A stretch of DNA of 64,000 bases from Sistotremastrum niveocremeum HHB9708 (lineage: Eukaryota > Basidiomycota > Agaricomycetes > Sistotremastrales > Sistotremastraceae): contig KV419394.1 of the NCBI GenBank assembly GCA_001630475.1, positions 620,001-684,000 of the forward strand, read 5' to 3'. Position 1 is the stretch's first letter. The number at the start of each line of letters is the position of its first letter. The position numbers and the translations under genes were made by a program. Below the pieces are notes generated by a model. It made no database searches and was not told the DNA's origin. It saw only the letters and a list, made by a program, of their open reading frames with translations. Of the stretch, positions 60,970 to 64,000 are shown in pieces.

Positions 60970-63642
60970 ATGCCCTACAACACTCGTCGCCACACTCTCC
61001 CCCGCCTCCCGCCGCCCGACGCTCTCCCTCAACTGACTGTCCCCGTCACCGCCCTCACCGTCGCCGCCGCCGCTCCCAATGTACCTGATCCGACTCTCCT
61101 TCCGCCCGGCGTTGCCATACACCCCGAAGACGCCTCTTCGCGAGTCTTCACTGCTATCAGGGCATCCATGGCCAGCGTCAGCAATCGTGCCATGACCGTA
61201 AAGGACCTTGCAGAGCATTGTCTCAAACATGGCCTCGTCTGTAGTGGTTCCGCCCCGTACGTCCTGTTCATTCTTCTTCCGCCACTAGAAAATGGGCGTC
61301 ATTTCTCATTTTTTCCGCCCCTCTTTTTTCCAGAGTAAATGCCGCCTGCCAACAAATTACCAACTTCATTCGCGTTCATCTCAAACGATGTCTGGATTTG
61401 AAGCTCAAACCTCTCATCAAATCACTCGTCCTCACCGGTACCCCGTCTGACGATAAGCTCGCGCCCGGCATCTATACTCAATTCACTCTCGGAACTTCCA
61501 AATCCGCATACAGAAAGGGCAGTACTGTTTGGTATTTATCAAATGTTACTGGCCTACCTGATCCATTCGAGAAATGCGGTGTATCTCCAATACAGACGTC
61601 CGCCTGCCGAAAGCGAAGGCGACGTCGTGAGAGCATAGAAGAGCCTGTCCGACCCAAAATCAAATTGAAACTTCGTCTCGGCCCATGCCCATCGTCCTCC
61701 TCTCCTACCAAACCGCCCGCAACCCCCGCGACCCATCCAATCAAAGATTTCATACCCCCTCAATCCTCCAGCCCTTGCTCCTCTCGCTCCTCTTCCCCGT
61801 CTCCTATCTTAGCACTTCCACCTTATCCTATGCAATCACGTTGCCACTACCTCCAGGGCCTCCCCCTGTCTCCCATGGGCTGTGCGGAATATTCATCCCC
61901 TCCGCCTGACTCAGAAGATGAGGAGAACGATTTCCATAATAGCATGCTCACCGACCTTGATTTCAACTACGATACCTCTTTCGACATCAAACCTGATGTG
62001 GACAGTGATGCAGAAGAAGACAGCAGGAGTCGGAGTCGGAGCACCAGTTGGGCCACAGTCACAGACCCTCGAACACCCAAAGACACCGATATCGCCCTCT
62101 CATACCCTGTCATCGACTCCGGCGCATCCGATGACACAGCAATCGATGTGGACAGAACTGAACCCAATTCCAAATATGGCGTTCAGGGCATTTTGGAGAG
62201 ATGGGAAGAGCGACAGGAGAAGCAACGGCTTGTGGCGGTGAAGACGGAGATGAAATCCGAATGGTCCGACGGTTGGTTGTCATTAGATGACAACGACGAC
62301 CTGACTACCCTGGCCAGTCCGCCACCCGATAATTTATTGCTCAAGATGGAGGTCGAGGTGAAGCAGGAGGAAGGACTAGACCAGTCACACGAGGAGCGTC
62401 CCCGGTATCCATCCATCCATCCCGAACACAGCCTTTTGGCTTCACCTGTCCTTGACGTCGTCGTCCCTCGTCCGACCTTCCCTATGCCACCGAAAGCGAC
62501 CAATGCGTGGGACGGCGTGGAACTACTTGGACCTGATAGTTTGGCGGTCGAGGAGTTAGACAACGCGTTTGTGTGCGAGATGGTGAAGTCTGGGAAATCT
62601 AACTCCCGTTCATCCTTGAGTGGAAAGGCATATCTAGTACGGACGATTGAAGGTGCGCGCATAGCATGTAGCCTCTTGTCTTGTTCTTACACTCTTTCTG
62701 CTTCCAGGTGTTGAGCTATATGAACTTGTCGTCAACAACCAAACTCTTCGACGACGAGTTGACAACTCCTTCGTCCATCTTAATCCACTCCTTTTCTTGC
62801 TCAGTCGCACAACTCTCACTCAGTTCTTGAAACTGAGTGGTGCTTCATACATCCGTGGGGGTATTCTCCAGGGCACGTGGATGCCTCTCGATTTTGCTAG
62901 AGGCATCATCACTGGAAGAGATATCCCCTCCGAGGTCCATGAATTCCTCGCGACCGAGATCCACCCGTTGATTTCCGTCTCCTCTACTTCCCCACGTCCG
63001 TCACCATCACCGGCACCAGTACCGTCCTCGCCATTACAGTCCGGTCACGCCGCACCGTTGTCACACTCGGCGTCGTTACCACTACTCCATTCCTTATCCG
63101 AAAACAGTCCAGGCTCATGCCCGTTTCCCCAAGCTCGATCCCGGTCCCTCATGCTACCACGGTCTCATGTTAAAGCTGCGGCAGACCCTTTGGATTCACC
63201 GCGGTGGGCCAGAGACGGCTTAACTGACTGGAATATCCTTTCGGAGAATGAGTCAGAGCTGATGAGTGTCAGCCCGTCTTTCCCCTTACTTCTGTCTATG
63301 AACCAGCCGTCGCATGCTGTGGTCGGGTTCAAGGATCAAGCGATGATGGGATCGGACGGGCCTCTCAGCCCTCTCGAGAAGGAAATTCTCGAAAGCATTT
63401 TCGTTCTTGATCAGTCGAGCAATAAGGCTGAGTCGCCCGTGCAAAAAGCTGAAATGCCTCAAATAGAGGAGCCAGCCGAAGACGACGACGAAGAGGAGGA
63501 TGAAGATGAACGACCTACGAAATCTTTGCGTCGGTCCAAACGAGTGGCGGCTAAGCCGTCACCACTTTACAACCACGACGAGAGGCGGATAGCACGGCGC
63601 CCTCGAGGTGCACGAGCACGACGAGCAACCGTTGCAACCTAA
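60970..63642 (+). CDS. DNA-binding protein with winged-helix-like and KilA-N/APSES-like domains
   Basis: Three exons: 60970-61256, 61334-62652 and 62708-63642; about 846 residues. Near the N terminus a GDS1-like winged-helix block is seen (SRVFTAIRASMASVSNRAMT, VKDLAEHCLKHGLV, PGIYTQFTLGTSKSAYRKGS, TVWYLSNVTG). After an acidic linker comes a KilA-N/APSES-like block: GVELYELVVNNQTLRRRVDN, SFVHLNPLLF, TLTQFLKLSGASYIRGGILQ and GTWMPLDFARGIITG. The GGxLQGTWMPLxxA pattern is the hallmark of APSES/Xbp1-type transcription factors. The C-terminal part has an acidic run followed by a basic tail (DDDEEEDEDERPTKSLRRSK ... RRPRGARARRATV), suited to nuclear import. Targets unknown; APSES proteins include cell-cycle (MBF/SBF) and developmental regulators. 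Confidence 0.86.
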
Positions 63643-64000
63643 TTCCTCTGACTGCATATACACTCCTTTGATCGGTATTCGCCAGCCTACCATCATATTT
63701 TGATGGGGGCTTATTCGCCACTTCGTGTCCTTATAATATTTCTTCGCTTTTACCTTCCTTTCGATTATTCCGACGACGACGACGACTGAAGAAGACCGAC
63801 TAGTTATACTCGAACTTTTGACGGCCGAGTATCTAGAACCTGTATCACCTACGACACCCTTAACGCTACAAGCTAAATTTAAACAGCCGACCACGAAGCC
63901 GCCAGTCAGGCGGCTTTTGCTCTCCCCTCTCAGCCACTCTTTCGTGTTCAATTCTTTGCTATACCACTAACCGTAAATTCGCCATAACTCGAGCCCTTCG
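63643..64000. other. 3' region of the KilA-N gene to window end
   Basis: No gene recognised. It holds the 3' end of the last gene, a short CGA repeat near 63768-63786, and the hairpin listed separately. A minus-strand frame (63951-63559) that overlaps the end of the last gene looks like a shadow. Confidence 0.45.
63896..63916. repeat. perfect 8-bp inverted repeat, hairpin-forming
   Basis: Two perfect 8-base arms (AAGCCGCC and GGCGGCTT) around a 5-base loop, followed by two more T. Stable in RNA or single-stranded DNA. It could mark a transcript end or be chance; it matches the shape of a Pol III or intrinsic terminator, but no gene feeding it is visible. Confidence 0.7.

Overview
The window is nuclear DNA from a filamentous basidiomycete, most likely a mushroom-forming Agaricomycete. 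It has gene-dense housekeeping content, introns of about 50-60 nt in nearly every gene, very short intergenic spaces and many tiny exons. A mitochondrial complex I subunit is nuclear encoded. Several proteins (CBP4, FMP25, SIP5 and Cdc27 types) are typically fungal. I saw no transposon, viral fossil, CRISPR array, rRNA or tRNA gene. Exon limits were read by eye from GT/GC...AG signals and conserved protein motifs; no search was run.

Layout, left to right. 0-12 kb: an Atg38/NRBF2-like gene, a doubtful small orphan, CCT1 (TCP-1 alpha), the APC/C subunit Cdc27/APC3, an acidic orphan protein, an SRR1-domain gene, Spc24 and Tma20/MCTS1. 12-23 kb: exportin CRM1, CAF-1 large subunit, RFC2 and a RING-H2 protein. 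23-36 kb: a SERCA-type Ca2+-ATPase, SIP5, CBP4 (split into four small exons and missed by ORF calling), an arrestin-like protein, an SLC35F6-type transporter and a secreted RlpA-like/Ser-rich protein. 36-44 kb: an orphan, a large gene whose layout resembles meiotic axis proteins (Red1/SYCP2), and SHQ1. 44-51 kb: FMP25, NADH dehydrogenase 24 kDa, a bestrophin-type channel and an orphan. 51-64 kb: anthranilate synthase I, mitochondrial ribosomal protein uS2m, ribosome-associated Hsp70 (Ssb type), an AMP-binding-like protein, histone H1 and a KilA-N/APSES-like DNA-binding protein.

Head-to-head gene pairs recur. CAF-1/RFC2 start 77 bp apart (both PCNA-linked, with an ACGCGT box between them). FMP25/NDUFV2 start 85 bp apart (both respiratory chain). 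uS2m/Ssb start 121 bp apart (both translation). SRR1/Spc24 and SERCA/SIP5 are further pairs, and the putative axis gene and SHQ1 may have start codons that touch. Tail-to-tail pairs are also tight: SHQ1/FMP25 stop codons lie 15 bp apart and Spc24/Tma20 21 bp apart.

No defence island or obviously new multi-gene system is present. The most notable points are the candidate Red1/SYCP2-like axis gene, the recovered CBP4 and NDUFV2 5' exons, several GC-AG introns fixed by conserved motifs, an 8-nt microexon, a SIP5 RING that lacks two expected zinc ligands, and an AMP-binding homologue without its phosphate loop.
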